DNA from: Haemophilus paracuniculus
GTDB taxonomy: Bacteria > Pseudomonadota > Gammaproteobacteria > Enterobacterales > Pasteurellaceae
Direction of reading: 5' to 3'
Assembly: GCF_002015115.1 (NCBI RefSeq)
Contig: NZ_MUYA01000018.1
Coordinates: forward strand, 1 to 33,658
DNA length: 33,658 nt
A program made the translations under genes and the position numbers. Positions 7,910 to 16,776 of the stretch are shown piece after piece. The first letter of the stretch is position 1. Each line of letters begins with the position of its first letter. The notes beneath the pieces were generated by a model. That model was given only the letters and a program-made list of their open reading frames with translations, ran no database searches and was not told the DNA's origin.

Positions 7910-9067
7910 TTAAATTTTAACTGGCTCAATAATTTCACTCGGATAACAGCCCAACACTTTCACATAGCTAGTCTCTTTTTCCAAGGCACGCAGGGCGTTT
8001 TGGGTGTTTTCTGAATGGATATTGGCTTCCAGTTCCACATAAAACATCTCTTCCCACGGCTTGCCATAAATCGGGCGAGATTCCAATTTCATCATTCGGA
8101 TATTGTGCTGTTTGAACACCATTAACGCATCCACCAAAGCCCCCGCTTGTTGGGTGGTGGTCATTAGTAGCAGGGTTTTGGTTTGCACTTGCGGCGACAC
8201 TTTTACCGCCTGTTTCGCCACCACGATAAAGCGAGTGATATTGTTCTCTTGGTTGGCAATATCCGTTTTAATCACGTTCAAACCATAGAGTTTCCCGCCG
8301 TCCTCGTTGCCGAGTACCACAATGTTTGGTTTATTCAAGCGAGCCACTAATTCCATTGCGTGCGAGCTGCTTTCGCAATACTTAATATGCACCTTGTTGA
8401 GGCTTTGGATGAATTGGCTGGATTGCTGGATCACCTGCGGGTGGCTGTAAAGAGTGTCGATCTCGGCGAGTTCAATCGGGCTAGTCGCTAGCACGCAATG
8501 TTTGATCGGATAGGCTAATTCGCCCACCACCGCTAATTCCGTGTGTTGCAGTAAATCGTAGACATCATTGATCGATCCCGAAGTGGTATTTTCAAGGGGC
8601 AGCACGCCGTAATCCGCCTCGCCTTGTTGCACTTTCTCAAACACTTCGGCGAAGGATGCACAACTCAACTCGTGCAACGTGCCTTGATACTTTTTGGCGA
8701 ATTGGCGAGACGCCATATTGGAATAAGAGCCACGCATTCCCAAAAAGGCAATCGAAATGCGATCCTCTTTCTGCTCGTTCAACTTATTTTGCAGGTAATT
8801 TTGTTGGGTAAGCACGGAATCCTCAATGATCCGCTGGAAAATTTGGGTAACGTAAAGCGGATCGAGTTGATAATTTTCCGCCTCGGCAAAATTTACCAGC
8901 TCTTGCAGCAACTCTTTTTCTCGCACCACATCACGCAACGGCTTTTGGGTAATCTCTTTGCTACGCACCACATCAAAGGCGAGGCGGTGGCGTTCGGAAA
9001 GCAGTTTCAGCAAGTGGCGGTCGATTTGGGTAATTTGTTGGCGAATATCAGCTAAATTTAAAGACAT
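7910..9067 (-). CDS. pheA: Bifunctional chorismate mutase/prephenate dehydratase
   Basis: PheA converts chorismate to prephenate and then to phenylpyruvate, the committed route to phenylalanine, in the cytoplasm. Numbering from the ATG at 9073, the chorismate mutase helices cover about 1-90. Prephenate dehydratase covers about 105-285 ([21 protein letters not shown] and the TRF motif at 280-282). A C-terminal ACT domain covers about 298-378, with GALVDAL (311-317) and ESRP (331-334), which bind phenylalanine for feedback inhibition. Two in-frame ATGs lie 6 bp apart. TTAGGA abuts the first but is well spaced for the second (9067), which I chose. I see no Phe-rich leader peptide upstream, so classical attenuation is not apparent. 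Confidence 0.95.
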   Translation of the reverse strand: MSLNLADIRQQITQIDRHLLKLLSERHRLAFDVVRSKEITQKPLRDVVREKELLQELVNFAEAENYQLDPLYVTQIFQRIIEDSVLTQQNYLQNKLNEQKEDRISIAFLGMRGSYSNMASRQFAKKYQGTLHELSCASFAEVFEKVQQGEADYGVLPLENTTSGSINDVYDLLQHTELAVVGELAYPIKHCVLATSPIELAEIDTLYSHPQVIQQSSQFIQSLNKVHIKYCESSSHAMELVARLNKPNIVVLGNEDGGKLYGLNVIKTDIANQENNITRFIVVAKQAVKVSPQVQTKTLLLMTTTQQAGALVDALMVFKQHNIRMMKLESRPIYGKPWEEMFYVELEANIHSENTQNALRALEKETSYVKVLGCYPSEIIEPVKI

Positions 9068-9094
9068 TGTCATTCCTAACGGGATAAAGTGTTT

Positions 9095-9104
9095 GCAAGC
9101 GGTC
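9095..9104 (+). other. DNA uptake signal sequence (Apl type)
   Basis: GCAAGCGGTC followed by GGATT and AT-rich sequence matches the extended USS of the A. pleuropneumoniae clade. It lies in the divergent pheA-ettA spacer. Confidence 0.7.
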
Positions 9105-9237
9105 GGATTCTTTGAAATTTCGTGAAAATCCTACGCAAAAATCCCGCAAATTCTAGCGATTTATGCCAAAAAAAGAAAGAAAAACCACCCATTTTCAAGT
9201 AGAATAACCCACAATTTTTTCAACGAGGAATTAAATA

Positions 9238-10908
9238 ATGTCCACACAATTTGTTTATACAATGCACCGAGTCGGCAAGGTTGTTCCGCCGAAGCGGCAT
9301 ATTTTGAAAGATATTTCTTTGAGCTTTTTCCCTGGGGCGAAAATTGGGGTGCTTGGCTTAAACGGGGCGGGGAAATCGACCTTGCTTCGCATTATGGCGG
9401 GCATTGATAAAGAGATCGAGGGCGAAGCTCGTCCGCAACCTGGGATCAAAATCGGCTATCTTCCGCAAGAGCCAAAACTCGAACCGCAACAAACCGTGCG
9501 TGAAGCGATTGAAGAAGCGGTGGGCGAAGTGAAGAAAGCCCTCACTCGCTTAGATGAAGTGTATGCCCTTTACGCTGATCCTGATGCGGATTTCGACAAA
9601 CTCGCCGCCGAGCAAGCGGAATTAGAGGCGATTATCCAAGCCCACGATGGACACAATCTCGACAACCAATTAGAACGTGCCGCCGATGCGTTACGTTTGC
9701 CAGATTGGGACGCAAAAATCGAGCATTTATCAGGGGGCGAACGCCGCCGTGTGGCGTTGTGCCGTTTGTTGCTTGAAAAGCCAGATATGTTATTGTTAGA
9801 CGAGCCAACCAACCACTTGGATGCGGAATCCGTGGCGTGGCTAGAACGCTTCTTACACGATTACGAAGGCACGGTGGTAGCGATCACCCACGACCGTTAC
9901 TTCCTTGATAACGTGGCAGGCTGGATCTTAGAGCTTGACCGTGGCGAGGGTATTCCGTGGGAAGGTAACTATTCTTCTTGGTTAGAGCAGAAAGAAAAAC
10001 GCCTCGCCCAAGAACAAGCGGCGGAATCGGCACGCCAAAAATCGATTGAGAAAGAGTTGGAATGGGTGCGTCAAAATCCAAAAGGCCGCCAAGCGAAAAG
10101 TAAGGCGCGTATGGCACGCTTTGAAGAACTCAATTCGGGCGAATATCAAAAACGTAACGAAACCAACGAACTCTTTATTCCACCTGGCCCACGTCTAGGC
10201 GATAAAGTGATCGAAGTGCAAAACCTCACAAAATCTTACGGCGACCGCACGTTGATTGACGATCTCTCATTCAGCATTCCAAAAGGGGCGATTGTGGGGA
10301 TTATCGGGGCGAACGGTGCGGGTAAATCCACCCTTTTCCGTATGCTTTCGGGCAAAGAACAGCCAGATTCAGGCTCAATCGTGCTGGGCGAAACGGTGGT
10401 AATGGCATCGGTCGATCAGTTCCGTGATGCAATGGACGACAAGAAAACCGTATGGGAAGAAGTGTCGGGCGGACAAGATATTATGCGAATCGGCAACTTT
10501 GAAATCCCAAGCCGTGCCTATGTTGGACGCTTCAACTTCAAAGGCGTGGATCAGCAAAAACGCGTGGGCGAATTATCGGGCGGCGAACGCGGACGTTTGC
10601 ACCTCGCCAAACTCTTGCAAGTGGGCGGCAACGTGTTGCTACTGGACGAACCGACCAACGACCTTGACGTAGAAACCTTGCGAGCCTTAGAAAATGCGAT
10701 CCTCGAATTCCCAGGGTGTGCCTTAGTGATTTCCCACGACCGCTGGTTCTTAGACCGCATCGCCACCCATATTCTCGACTACGGCGATGAAGGCAAAGTA
10801 ACTTTCTACGAAGGTAACTTCTCTGATTATGAAGAGTGGAAGAAGAAAACCTACGGCGAAGCCGCCACCCAACCGCATCGCATTAAATATAAACGGATTG
10901 CGAAGTAA
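9238..10908 (+). CDS. ettA: Energy-dependent translational throttle protein EttA (ABC-F)
   Basis: EttA is a soluble ABC-F ATPase that binds the ribosomal E site and gates entry into elongation according to ATP/ADP ratio. The protein has 556 residues. The first ABC module has Walker A GLNGAGKST (40-48), signature LSGGE (164-168) and LLLDEP (185-190). The EttA-type arm is at about 93-145. The interdomain linker (P-site tether) at about 240-320 includes KGRQAKSKARMARF. The second module has GANGAGKST (357-365), LSGGE (446-450) and LLLDEP (467-472). GAGGAA 8 nt before the ATG supports the start. The arm and the conserved N-terminus (MSTQFVYTM) distinguish it from Uup or YheS. It is monocistronic, flanked by a USS fold-back terminator. 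Confidence 0.96.
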   Translation: MSTQFVYTMHRVGKVVPPKRHILKDISLSFFPGAKIGVLGLNGAGKSTLLRIMAGIDKEIEGEARPQPGIKIGYLPQEPKLEPQQTVREAIEEAVGEVKKALTRLDEVYALYADPDADFDKLAAEQAELEAIIQAHDGHNLDNQLERAADALRLPDWDAKIEHLSGGERRRVALCRLLLEKPDMLLLDEPTNHLDAESVAWLERFLHDYEGTVVAITHDRYFLDNVAGWILELDRGEGIPWEGNYSSWLEQKEKRLAQEQAAESARQKSIEKELEWVRQNPKGRQAKSKARMARFEELNSGEYQKRNETNELFIPPGPRLGDKVIEVQNLTKSYGDRTLIDDLSFSIPKGAIVGIIGANGAGKSTLFRMLSGKEQPDSGSIVLGETVVMASVDQFRDAMDDKKTVWEEVSGGQDIMRIGNFEIPSRAYVGRFNFKGVDQQKRVGELSGGERGRLHLAKLLQVGGNVLLLDEPTNDLDVETLRALENAILEFPGCALVISHDRWFLDRIATHILDYGDEGKVTFYEGNFSDYEEWKKKTYGEAATQPHRIKYKRIAK

Positions 10909-10918
10909 AGCGGATTAA

Positions 10919-10964
10919 CAAGCGGGCAGATTGGTAAAAATTTTTACGAATCTGCCTGCTTTTA
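10919..10964. terminator. USS-based bidirectional terminator
   Basis: AAGCGGGCAGATT (10920-10932) pairs with AATCTGCCTGCTT (10949-10961), allowing one mismatch, across an AT-rich loop, and a T run follows. It lies between the convergent ettA and the short-chain dehydrogenase gene. Confidence 0.7.
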
Positions 10965-10975
10965 TTGATAACAAT

Positions 10976-11797
10976 TTACCCCCCAAACTTCCGACACAAG
11001 GCATCAAACGTGGTGGTGGGTAGGAATCGTTTGAGCCACCAGAACAATTTGGTGGGGAAGGTAACCTGATAACGGGCTTTCGGTTTGTGGCTGTTGAGAG
11101 CGGTTAGGCAGGCTTCGGCACAAGCGGTGGCGGGTAGGGTGAATGGGTTGCCGTTGCTTGGGGCGGTTAAGCGTGCCAACTGCTTGGCGTTAAAGGCTTG
11201 ATGATAGGAATTTTCCAGATCGATGTATTGTTGCAATTTTACCACCGAATTTGGGCGGAATTTGCTTTGAATCGGGCCGGGTTCGATCAAGCTCACAAAG
11301 ATATTCGAGCCGTGCAACTCGTGGCGTAGGGTGTCGGCATAGCCTTCGAGGGCGAATTTGGTGCTGTTGTAAGCTGCTCGATAGTGCATTGCGGCAAAGC
11401 CCAAAATGCTACTGGTGATTAAAATTTTACCGTGATTCTGACGGCGGAAAATTTTGAGGGCGTGATTGACCACTTCCCAGCAGCCGAACACGTTGGTTTC
11501 AAAGATTTCTCGCAACGCCTCACGTGGCACATCTTCGGCACAGCCTGGTTGCCCGTAGCCTGCGTTACAGAAAATGGCATCTAAGCCACCGCTTGCATTG
11601 ATATAGTCAAACACCTGCTCGATTTGGGCGGAATCCGTAACATCAAGTTGTACAGATTCCAACCCCTCAAATTGCAAGCGGGCGACATCTTCCGCCTTGC
11701 GACAACTGGCTATCACTCGCCAGCCAGCCTGTTTGAGGTGGTGGGCGGTGGCGTAGCCGATGCCCGATGAACAGCCCGTAATTAAGATCGTTTTCAT
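10976..11797 (-). CDS. Short-chain dehydrogenase/reductase (YbbO-like)
   Basis: This is a classical SDR oxidoreductase of 273 residues. The nucleotide-binding motif TGCSSGIG is at 7-14, NAGYG at 78-82, catalytic Ser near 129-130, and the YNSTK catalytic pair Tyr143/Lys147. It has EPGPI near 180 and a basic, tryptophan-containing C-terminus (WWLKRFLP) resembling E. coli YbbO, an NADP-dependent aldehyde reductase; the substrate here is an inference. Its ATG overlaps the stop of the upstream nitroreductase gene (ATGA), so the two redox enzymes form an operon. Confidence 0.85.
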   Translation of the reverse strand: MKTILITGCSSGIGYATAHHLKQAGWRVIASCRKAEDVARLQFEGLESVQLDVTDSAQIEQVFDYINASGGLDAIFCNAGYGQPGCAEDVPREALREIFETNVFGCWEVVNHALKIFRRQNHGKILITSSILGFAAMHYRAAYNSTKFALEGYADTLRHELHGSNIFVSLIEPGPIQSKFRPNSVVKLQQYIDLENSYHQAFNAKQLARLTAPSNGNPFTLPATACAEACLTALNSHKPKARYQVTFPTKLFWWLKRFLPTTTFDALCRKFGG

Positions 11798-12351
11798 TTG
11801 AGATACGCCACAAAATCCGTTGGATCTTCACATTCGCTGCAACGAGCGATCTGATCGTCTTCACGGGGCGAGCCGATCATCAACAACGCCACGATCTGAT
11901 CCTGTTCCGCACACGCAAAAGCGTTACGCAACGCCGATCCGTTGATCCATTTATTAGTAATCCAAACCGTGTCAAAGCCTTGTGCATTGGCGGCGAGTTG
12001 CATTGCGTAAGTGGCACAGCCTGCGGTCAGCATCTGTTCCCAAGCGGGGACTTTTGGATTATTTTCATCGATCTTCGCCACCACGCCGATCACCATTGGG
12101 GCGAGGTGGCTGATTTTTTCCGCCTTGTGAGCATCCAACCCAAATTCTTGCACCGCACCGTCAAGGCAGTTTTTAAAGGTTGCCATTTGGCTTTTTTCAA
12201 TCACCACAAAACGATAAGGCTTTAAGCGACCGTGATCGGGGACTCGCAAGGCGGCTTTAAAAAGGTTGTTGAGTTGTTCGGCATTTGGGGCGAGATCGCC
12301 GAGTTTTTTATTGGAACGGCGATGATGAAGTAGGTCTAAAATCGGGTTCAT
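11794..12351 (-). CDS. ydjA: YdjA-type nitroreductase
   Basis: This is a small FMN-dependent NAD(P)H nitroreductase of the YdjA subgroup, 185 residues against 183 in E. coli. The N-terminal HHRRSNKKL (9-17) contains the FMN-phosphate contacts. PDHGRLKPYRF (38-48) and TAGCATYAMQLAANAQG are typical of the fold, and a second FMN-binding glycine region (LMIGSPRED) lies near the C-terminus. AGAGGA is well spaced before the ATG. It is divergent from sppA, as ydjA and sppA are in E. coli, which supports orthology. The physiological substrate is unknown. Confidence 0.85.
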   Translation of the reverse strand: MNPILDLLHHRRSNKKLGDLAPNAEQLNNLFKAALRVPDHGRLKPYRFVVIEKSQMATFKNCLDGAVQEFGLDAHKAEKISHLAPMVIGVVAKIDENNPKVPAWEQMLTAGCATYAMQLAANAQGFDTVWITNKWINGSALRNAFACAEQDQIVALLMIGSPREDDQIARCSECEDPTDFVAYLK

Positions 12352-12443
12352 TGAAAAATCCTCTTTACGAAAAAACCGTTAAAGAATAGCACATTTTGTG
12401 GTAATTTATCGGCAATTATTCTCAACAAAATTTAGGAAAATTG

Positions 12444-14291
12444 ATGTTCCTCACTCTGTTAAAGGGCATTTACCGCCTGTTTCGTTGCCTACGGGAATTT
12501 ACCGTCAGCCTCTTTTTTATTCTGTTCGTCCTCGTGTGCTGGGCGGTGGTCTCAATGGTGGCGAATAGCGGTAAACCACAAACCAGCGATTTCGGGCAAA
12601 ATTCCGCCCTGTTACTCAAATTAAACGGCTATTTAGCCGACAATCGCGATCAATATGGCGATTTTTACCGCTTATTGCGTTCGGAAATGGAACAGAGCGA
12701 GGATAACAAAATTTCCACCTTTGACGTGGTGCAAATGCTCAAACGGGCGGCGGCGGATCGCCAAATCACGGGCTTGGTGCTGGATTTAGGCAAATTTCAA
12801 GGGGGGGATTTGCCCTCGTTGCGGTTTATCGGCGAAGAAATTAACGCCTTCAAACAATCGGGTAAACCCGTGATTGCGGTCGGCTCGCAGTTCAGCCAAA
12901 GTCAGTATTATTTGGCGACCTTCGCCGACAAAATTTACCTCAATAAAGCAGGTTCGGTGGATTTAAAAGGGTTGAGCTATTCCAATCTCTATTTCAAATC
13001 CTTGCTCGACAAAATCGAAGCCACCCCGCATATTTTCCGTGTTGGCACTTACAAATCGGCGGTTGAGCCGTTTTTGCGTGATGATATGTCGCCCGAAGCT
13101 CGCCAAAACGCCCAAAAATGGCTCGGCGAAATGTGGGACGATTTCCAAAATGTGGTGGCGAAAAATCGTCAAATCGGCAAAGAAAAAGTGTTGCCTGAGC
13201 CTGCTCAATTCTTGGCGGAATATCGTCAAGCCAAAGGCGATGATGCACAATTTGCCCTCAACCGTTTCCTTGTGTCTGAGGTGTTGAGCGAGGGGGAAAT
13301 TCGCCAAAAATTGATCGCTCAATTTGGCGAAAATTCGCAGGGATCTTACCGCTTGATCGAGGATATCGACTATGTGGAAACCCTGCCTGACCGTTTTTCT
13401 TCCAACGCTTCGCAAAAAATTGCGGTGGTCAATGTTGAGGGGGCAATCGTGGACGGCGAGAGCGATGAGCAGAGTGCGGGCAGTGAAACCATTGTCGAGT
13501 TACTCGAAAACGTGAAGCAAGATCCGAATGTGGTCGGCTTGATTTTACGGGTAAACAGCCCTGGTGGCAGTGCGGTGGCGTCGGAATTGATCCGTCAAAA
13601 AGTGGCGGAAATTCAGCAAAAAGGCGTGCCAGTGGTGGCTTCAATGGGCGGAATGGCGGCTTCGGGCGGTTATTGGATTTCCGCCACCAGCGATAAAATT
13701 GTCGCCGATCCTAGCACCATTACAGGCTCAATCGGCATTTTCGGCTTGGTGTTAAATGTGGAAAAAACCGCCAAAAAAATCGGCGTAAGCGAGGACGGCA
13801 TTGCCACTTCCGAACTCGCTAACCAAAATTCCCTCAAACCGCTCTCGCCAGCTCAAAGTGAGCTGATCCAAATCGGGATTGAAAACGGCTACGACCGCTT
13901 TATCAGCCTTGTCAGCCAAGGGCGAAAGATGTCAAAAGAGGCGGTGGATAAAATCGCCCAAGGGCAGGTTTGGACGGGGGCGACCGCTCAAAAGCTCGGC
14001 TTGGTGGATCGTTTAGGCGATTTCAGCACTGCTTACGATGAAATGGTGGCGTTGCTCAATCAGCAAGGCAAAACGGTGAAATCCCCTGCGGTGCAATGGT
14101 TTGTTGAGGAAGATGATTCCCTGTTCGGGGCGATGTTGAAAGGCATTAAACCCAAAGTGCAGGTGGAATTGGTGCGTTGGCTGAATTTGCCCGTGCAGTC
14201 TAAACTGAAACAATCCCTTGGCGTGTTAGACAGCTTTAACGATCCGCAAAATCGCTATCTCTACTGCCTAAATTGTGGTGTGGTGAGGTAG
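12444..14291 (+). CDS. sppA: Signal peptide peptidase SppA (protease IV)
   Basis: SppA is an inner-membrane serine/lysine protease of family S49 that degrades cleaved signal peptides. The 67-kDa double-domain form is seen here (615 residues; E. coli 618). An N-terminal membrane anchor is at about 20-40. The catalytic lysine lies in RVGTYKSAVEPF (K204) and the nucleophilic serine in GGMAASGGYW (S407), close to Lys209/Ser409 of E. coli SppA. I chose ATG 12444, which has AGGA at good spacing; a TTG lies directly before it. The gene ends before a USS fold-back. It is divergent from the nitroreductase operon with a 92-bp shared promoter region. Confidence 0.95.
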   Translation: MFLTLLKGIYRLFRCLREFTVSLFFILFVLVCWAVVSMVANSGKPQTSDFGQNSALLLKLNGYLADNRDQYGDFYRLLRSEMEQSEDNKISTFDVVQMLKRAAADRQITGLVLDLGKFQGGDLPSLRFIGEEINAFKQSGKPVIAVGSQFSQSQYYLATFADKIYLNKAGSVDLKGLSYSNLYFKSLLDKIEATPHIFRVGTYKSAVEPFLRDDMSPEARQNAQKWLGEMWDDFQNVVAKNRQIGKEKVLPEPAQFLAEYRQAKGDDAQFALNRFLVSEVLSEGEIRQKLIAQFGENSQGSYRLIEDIDYVETLPDRFSSNASQKIAVVNVEGAIVDGESDEQSAGSETIVELLENVKQDPNVVGLILRVNSPGGSAVASELIRQKVAEIQQKGVPVVASMGGMAASGGYWISATSDKIVADPSTITGSIGIFGLVLNVEKTAKKIGVSEDGIATSELANQNSLKPLSPAQSELIQIGIENGYDRFISLVSQGRKMSKEAVDKIAQGQVWTGATAQKLGLVDRLGDFSTAYDEMVALLNQQGKTVKSPAVQWFVEEDDSLFGAMLKGIKPKVQVELVRWLNLPVQSKLKQSLGVLDSFNDPQNRYLYCLNCGVVR

Positions 14292-14302
14292 CTAAACCGC
14301 CT

Positions 14303-14350
14303 TGCAAGCGGGTAGATTTTACGAAATTTTCAGAAATCTAACCGCTTGCA
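14303..14350. terminator. USS-based fold-back terminator after sppA
   Basis: TGCAAGCGGGTAGATTT (14303-14319) faces AAATCTAACCGCTTGCA (14334-14350); 16 of 17 positions are complementary. It separates sppA from rodZ. Confidence 0.7.
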
Positions 14351-14437
14351 TTGGATTTTTTACGCTTTAACATTGCAAAACGCCGTCTATCTCTTTAAAC
14401 TTCCGACTAATTTTTTTCAATTAAAAAGAGCTTACCA

Positions 14438-15412
14438 ATGACTGAATCAACGAATGTAATTTCTGAAAATTCTCTCTCTCTCGGACAACAACTCAAAAAG
14501 GCACGCGAATCTTTGGGATTAAGCCTTGATGATGTAGTGCAGAAAACCAATCTCAAAAAAAATCATCTTGAATCGTTAGAAAACGATATTTTTATTTTGC
14601 AAAATGTTGCCCCTGCGTTCGTGCGTGGTTATGTGCGTAACTATGTGCGTTTTTTACGTTTGCCAGAAGATTTGGTTTCAACGGTAAACTACGGCGAAGT
14701 TACCATTCCAAAAGAAGTGCAAAAAGCGGCGGCGAGTGCCAAAGTGGCTCAACAATCGCAAAAACGTTGGTTGAAATGTGGCTCGGTGTTGGTGCTACTC
14801 GGCATTATTGGAATGACGGGTGCTTGGTGGTGGCAAGAGTACAAAAAAGACCAAGAAAGCCGTGAAGTGCTAGTGAGCGAAACCACTGCGGAACAAACCG
14901 CTACGAATACGCCAGCCGCTAACACGGTTGAAATCCAACCACAACCTGTGGCGACTGAAAGCAGCGTAGCGGTTCAGCCAGTTCAAGCAGAACCTCAACC
15001 TGTTCAAGAACCGCCAAAAGCCGAACCAACCGCCCCTGTGGTGAATAACGTTACGGATTTAGCCGCAATTCAGGCAAATCAAGCTCAACCGCAAGCAGAA
15101 CAAGCGGTTCAAACGGCGGAAAATGCGTTACAACAGCCAACGGAAGCCACCGCAGAGCAACCAGCAGCGGCAAACAACGATGAATTACGCATCGAAATTA
15201 CCAACGCCCAAAGCTGGATTACCGTGCGTGGCGATAAGAAAAAACGCCTTGCGGAAAAATTATACAATTCAGGCGAAGTGTTAAGTTTCAACGGCAACCA
15301 ACAATATAGCTTAACGATTGGTGCGCCAGCTAACGTGAAACTTTACTATAAAGGTCAGCAAGTGCCATTAAAAATTGATGGTCGTGTGGCTCGTATCAAA
15401 CTTCCACAATAA
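14438..15412 (+). CDS. rodZ: Cytoskeleton protein RodZ
   Basis: RodZ is a bitopic inner-membrane protein that links MreB filaments to the peptidoglycan elongation machinery. The 324-residue product has the cytoplasmic helix-turn-helix domain at about 14-80 (LGQQLKKARESLGLSLDDV). A basic juxtamembrane stretch (SQKRWLK) precedes one membrane segment at about 113-132, followed by a Gln/Pro/Ala-rich periplasmic linker (about 145-240) and a C-terminal beta domain (about 243-324, RIEITNAQSWITVRGDK). It lies 9 bp before ispG, the order known from E. coli (rodZ-ispG-hisS-yfgM). An internal USS lies in the linker, where it can be tolerated. Confidence 0.93.
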   Translation: MTESTNVISENSLSLGQQLKKARESLGLSLDDVVQKTNLKKNHLESLENDIFILQNVAPAFVRGYVRNYVRFLRLPEDLVSTVNYGEVTIPKEVQKAAASAKVAQQSQKRWLKCGSVLVLLGIIGMTGAWWWQEYKKDQESREVLVSETTAEQTATNTPAANTVEIQPQPVATESSVAVQPVQAEPQPVQEPPKAEPTAPVVNNVTDLAAIQANQAQPQAEQAVQTAENALQQPTEATAEQPAAANNDELRIEITNAQSWITVRGDKKKRLAEKLYNSGEVLSFNGNQQYSLTIGAPANVKLYYKGQQVPLKIDGRVARIKLPQ

Positions 15413-15421
15413 TAGAACGCT

Positions 15422-16531
15422 ATGTTAAAAGAACCCCCAATTAAACGCCGTCAATCGACTAAAATCTATGTAGGAAAAGTGCCAGTCGGGGGCGATGCCC
15501 CGATTGCGGTGCAGTCGATGACCAACACTCGCACCACCGATGTGGAAGCCACGGTGGCACAAATCAAAGCCCTCGAACGTGTGGGGGCGGATATTGTGCG
15601 TGTTTCCGTGCCGACAATGGACGCCGCCGAAGCCTTTAAATTGATTAAGCAACAGGTCAATGTGCCGTTGGTGGCGGATATTCATTTTGACTACCGCATC
15701 GCCCTCAAAGTGGCGGAATATGGCGTAGATTGCTTGCGGATCAACCCTGGTAATATCGGCAAAGAAGAGCGAATCCGTGCGGTGGTGGATTGTGCCAGAG
15801 ATAAAAATATCCCGATCCGCATTGGCGTGAACGCTGGCTCGCTCGAACGTGATATTCAAGAAAAATTTGGCGAACCAACCCCCGAGGCGTTGCTCGAAAG
15901 TGCGTTACGCCACGTTGAGATCTTGGATCGCCTCAATTTCGATCAATTCAAAGTGAGCGTTAAAGCCTCAGATGTGTTTTTGGCGGTGGAATCTTACCGC
16001 TTGCTGGCGAAAGCGATCAAACAGCCGATCCACTTAGGCATCACCGAAGCCGGTGGGGCGAGAGCTGGGGCGGTGAAATCAGCAATCGGCTTGGGATTAC
16101 TGCTTTCCGAAGGGATCGGCGATACCTTGCGAGTTTCGTTGGCGGCAGATCCTGTCGAAGAAGTGAAAGTCGGCTTTGATATTTTGAAATCGTTGCGGAT
16201 TCGTTCCCGTGGGATCAACTTTATCGCTTGCCCAACTTGCTCACGCCAAGAGTTTGATGTGATCGGCACGGTAAACGCCCTCGAACAACGCCTCGAAGAC
16301 ATCATCACCCCAATGGATGTCTCGATCATCGGTTGCGTAGTAAACGGACCGGGCGAAGCCTTAGTGTCGGATCTCGGCGTAACAGGTAGCAACAAAATGA
16401 GTGGCTACTACCTTGACGGCGTTCGCCAAAAAGAGCGTTTTGACAACGACAACCTCATCGACCAGCTCGAAGCCAAAATCCGAGCCAAAGTCGCCGCACA
16501 ACATCAGCGGATTGAGGTTGAGCAAATCTAA
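15422..16531 (+). CDS. ispG: 4-hydroxy-3-methylbut-2-enyl diphosphate synthase (flavodoxin)
   Basis: IspG (GcpE) reduces 2-C-methyl-D-erythritol 2,4-cyclodiphosphate to HMBPP in the MEP isoprenoid pathway, in the cytoplasm, with a [4Fe-4S] cluster. The 369-residue protein has the TIM-barrel domain at about 1-260 and the ferredoxin-like cluster domain after it. Ligands C270, C273 (ACPTCSR) and C305 (GCVVNGPGE) and the catalytic E312 sit at the same numbers as in E. coli. It follows rodZ closely and is followed by 245 bp of palindromic sequence before hisS. Confidence 0.97.
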   Translation: MLKEPPIKRRQSTKIYVGKVPVGGDAPIAVQSMTNTRTTDVEATVAQIKALERVGADIVRVSVPTMDAAEAFKLIKQQVNVPLVADIHFDYRIALKVAEYGVDCLRINPGNIGKEERIRAVVDCARDKNIPIRIGVNAGSLERDIQEKFGEPTPEALLESALRHVEILDRLNFDQFKVSVKASDVFLAVESYRLLAKAIKQPIHLGITEAGGARAGAVKSAIGLGLLLSEGIGDTLRVSLAADPVEEVKVGFDILKSLRIRSRGINFIACPTCSRQEFDVIGTVNALEQRLEDIITPMDVSIIGCVVNGPGEALVSDLGVTGSNKMSGYYLDGVRQKERFDNDNLIDQLEAKIRAKVAAQHQRIEVEQI

Positions 16532-16536
16532 TTTTG

Positions 16537-16600
16537 CCCTCTCCCTGATTTTTCTTCTTAACGAAGAAAAATCTGTCCCTCTCCCACAAGTGGGAGAGGG
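16537..16600 (-). repeat. Modular double-hairpin repeat, unit 1 (inverted)
   Basis: Read on the minus strand from 16600, the unit has four parts. First is an 11-bp palindromic stem (CCCTCTCCCAC, 2-nt centre, GTGGGAGAGGG), then the spacer ACA. An 11-bp hairpin (GATTTTTCTTC, loop GTTAA, GAAGAAAAATC) follows, then the tail AGGGAGAGGG. The tail can also pair with the first strand of the unit, giving it terminal inverted repeats. It lies immediately after ispG. Confidence 0.75.
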
Positions 16601-16628
16601 CTAAACTAAAAATGCGGTCGTATCAAAA

Positions 16629-16696
16629 CTCTCTCCCATTGATGGGAGAGAGACAGACAGTAAGAAATGCGTTCAGCATTTCTTACAGAGAGAGGG
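16629..16696 (+). repeat. Modular double-hairpin repeat, unit 2
   Basis: This unit has the same plan as unit 1, in opposite orientation and 28 bp away. It has CTCTCTCCCAT, a 2-nt centre and ATGGGAGAGAG, then the spacer ACAGACA. An 11-bp hairpin (GTAAGAAATGC, loop GTTCA, GCATTTCTTAC) and the tail AGAGAGAGGG follow. Stem and loop lengths and loop type match unit 1, but the second stem has an unrelated sequence. Confidence 0.75.
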
Positions 16697-16697
16697 A

Positions 16698-16707
16698 ACA
16701 AGCGGTC
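16698..16707 (+). other. DNA uptake signal sequence (Apl type)
   Basis: ACAAGCGGTC followed by AGATCCGCGAGAATTTTTACG is a full USS core with a degenerate AT-rich extension, placed just after repeat unit 2. Confidence 0.75.
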
Positions 16708-16732
16708 AGATCCGCGAGAATTTTTACGAATG

Positions 16733-16751
16733 GGACGCCACGCTGGCGTCC
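16733..16751 (+). repeat. Hairpin in the hisS leader
   Basis: GGACGCCA (16733-16740) and TGGCGTCC (16744-16751) form a perfect 8-bp stem with a 3-nt CGC loop, 25 bp before the hisS start. With its flanks (AATG and CAT) it resembles the hairpin after fadD, so it is probably a recurrent genomic element. No T run follows it, so it is not an obvious terminator. Confidence 0.6.
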
Positions 16752-16776
16752 ATATACACATTTAAGAGATACAAAT

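Noticed and set aside
9068..9237. Phe-rich leader peptide or attenuator before pheA
   Set aside because: No start codon followed by clustered Phe codons and no alternative hairpins with a T run are visible on the minus strand.
16612..16776. Upstream in-frame start that would extend HisS by 55 residues
   Set aside because: The extension lies in the palindromic repeats and is not HisS-like; ATG 16777 gives the normal N-terminus and length.
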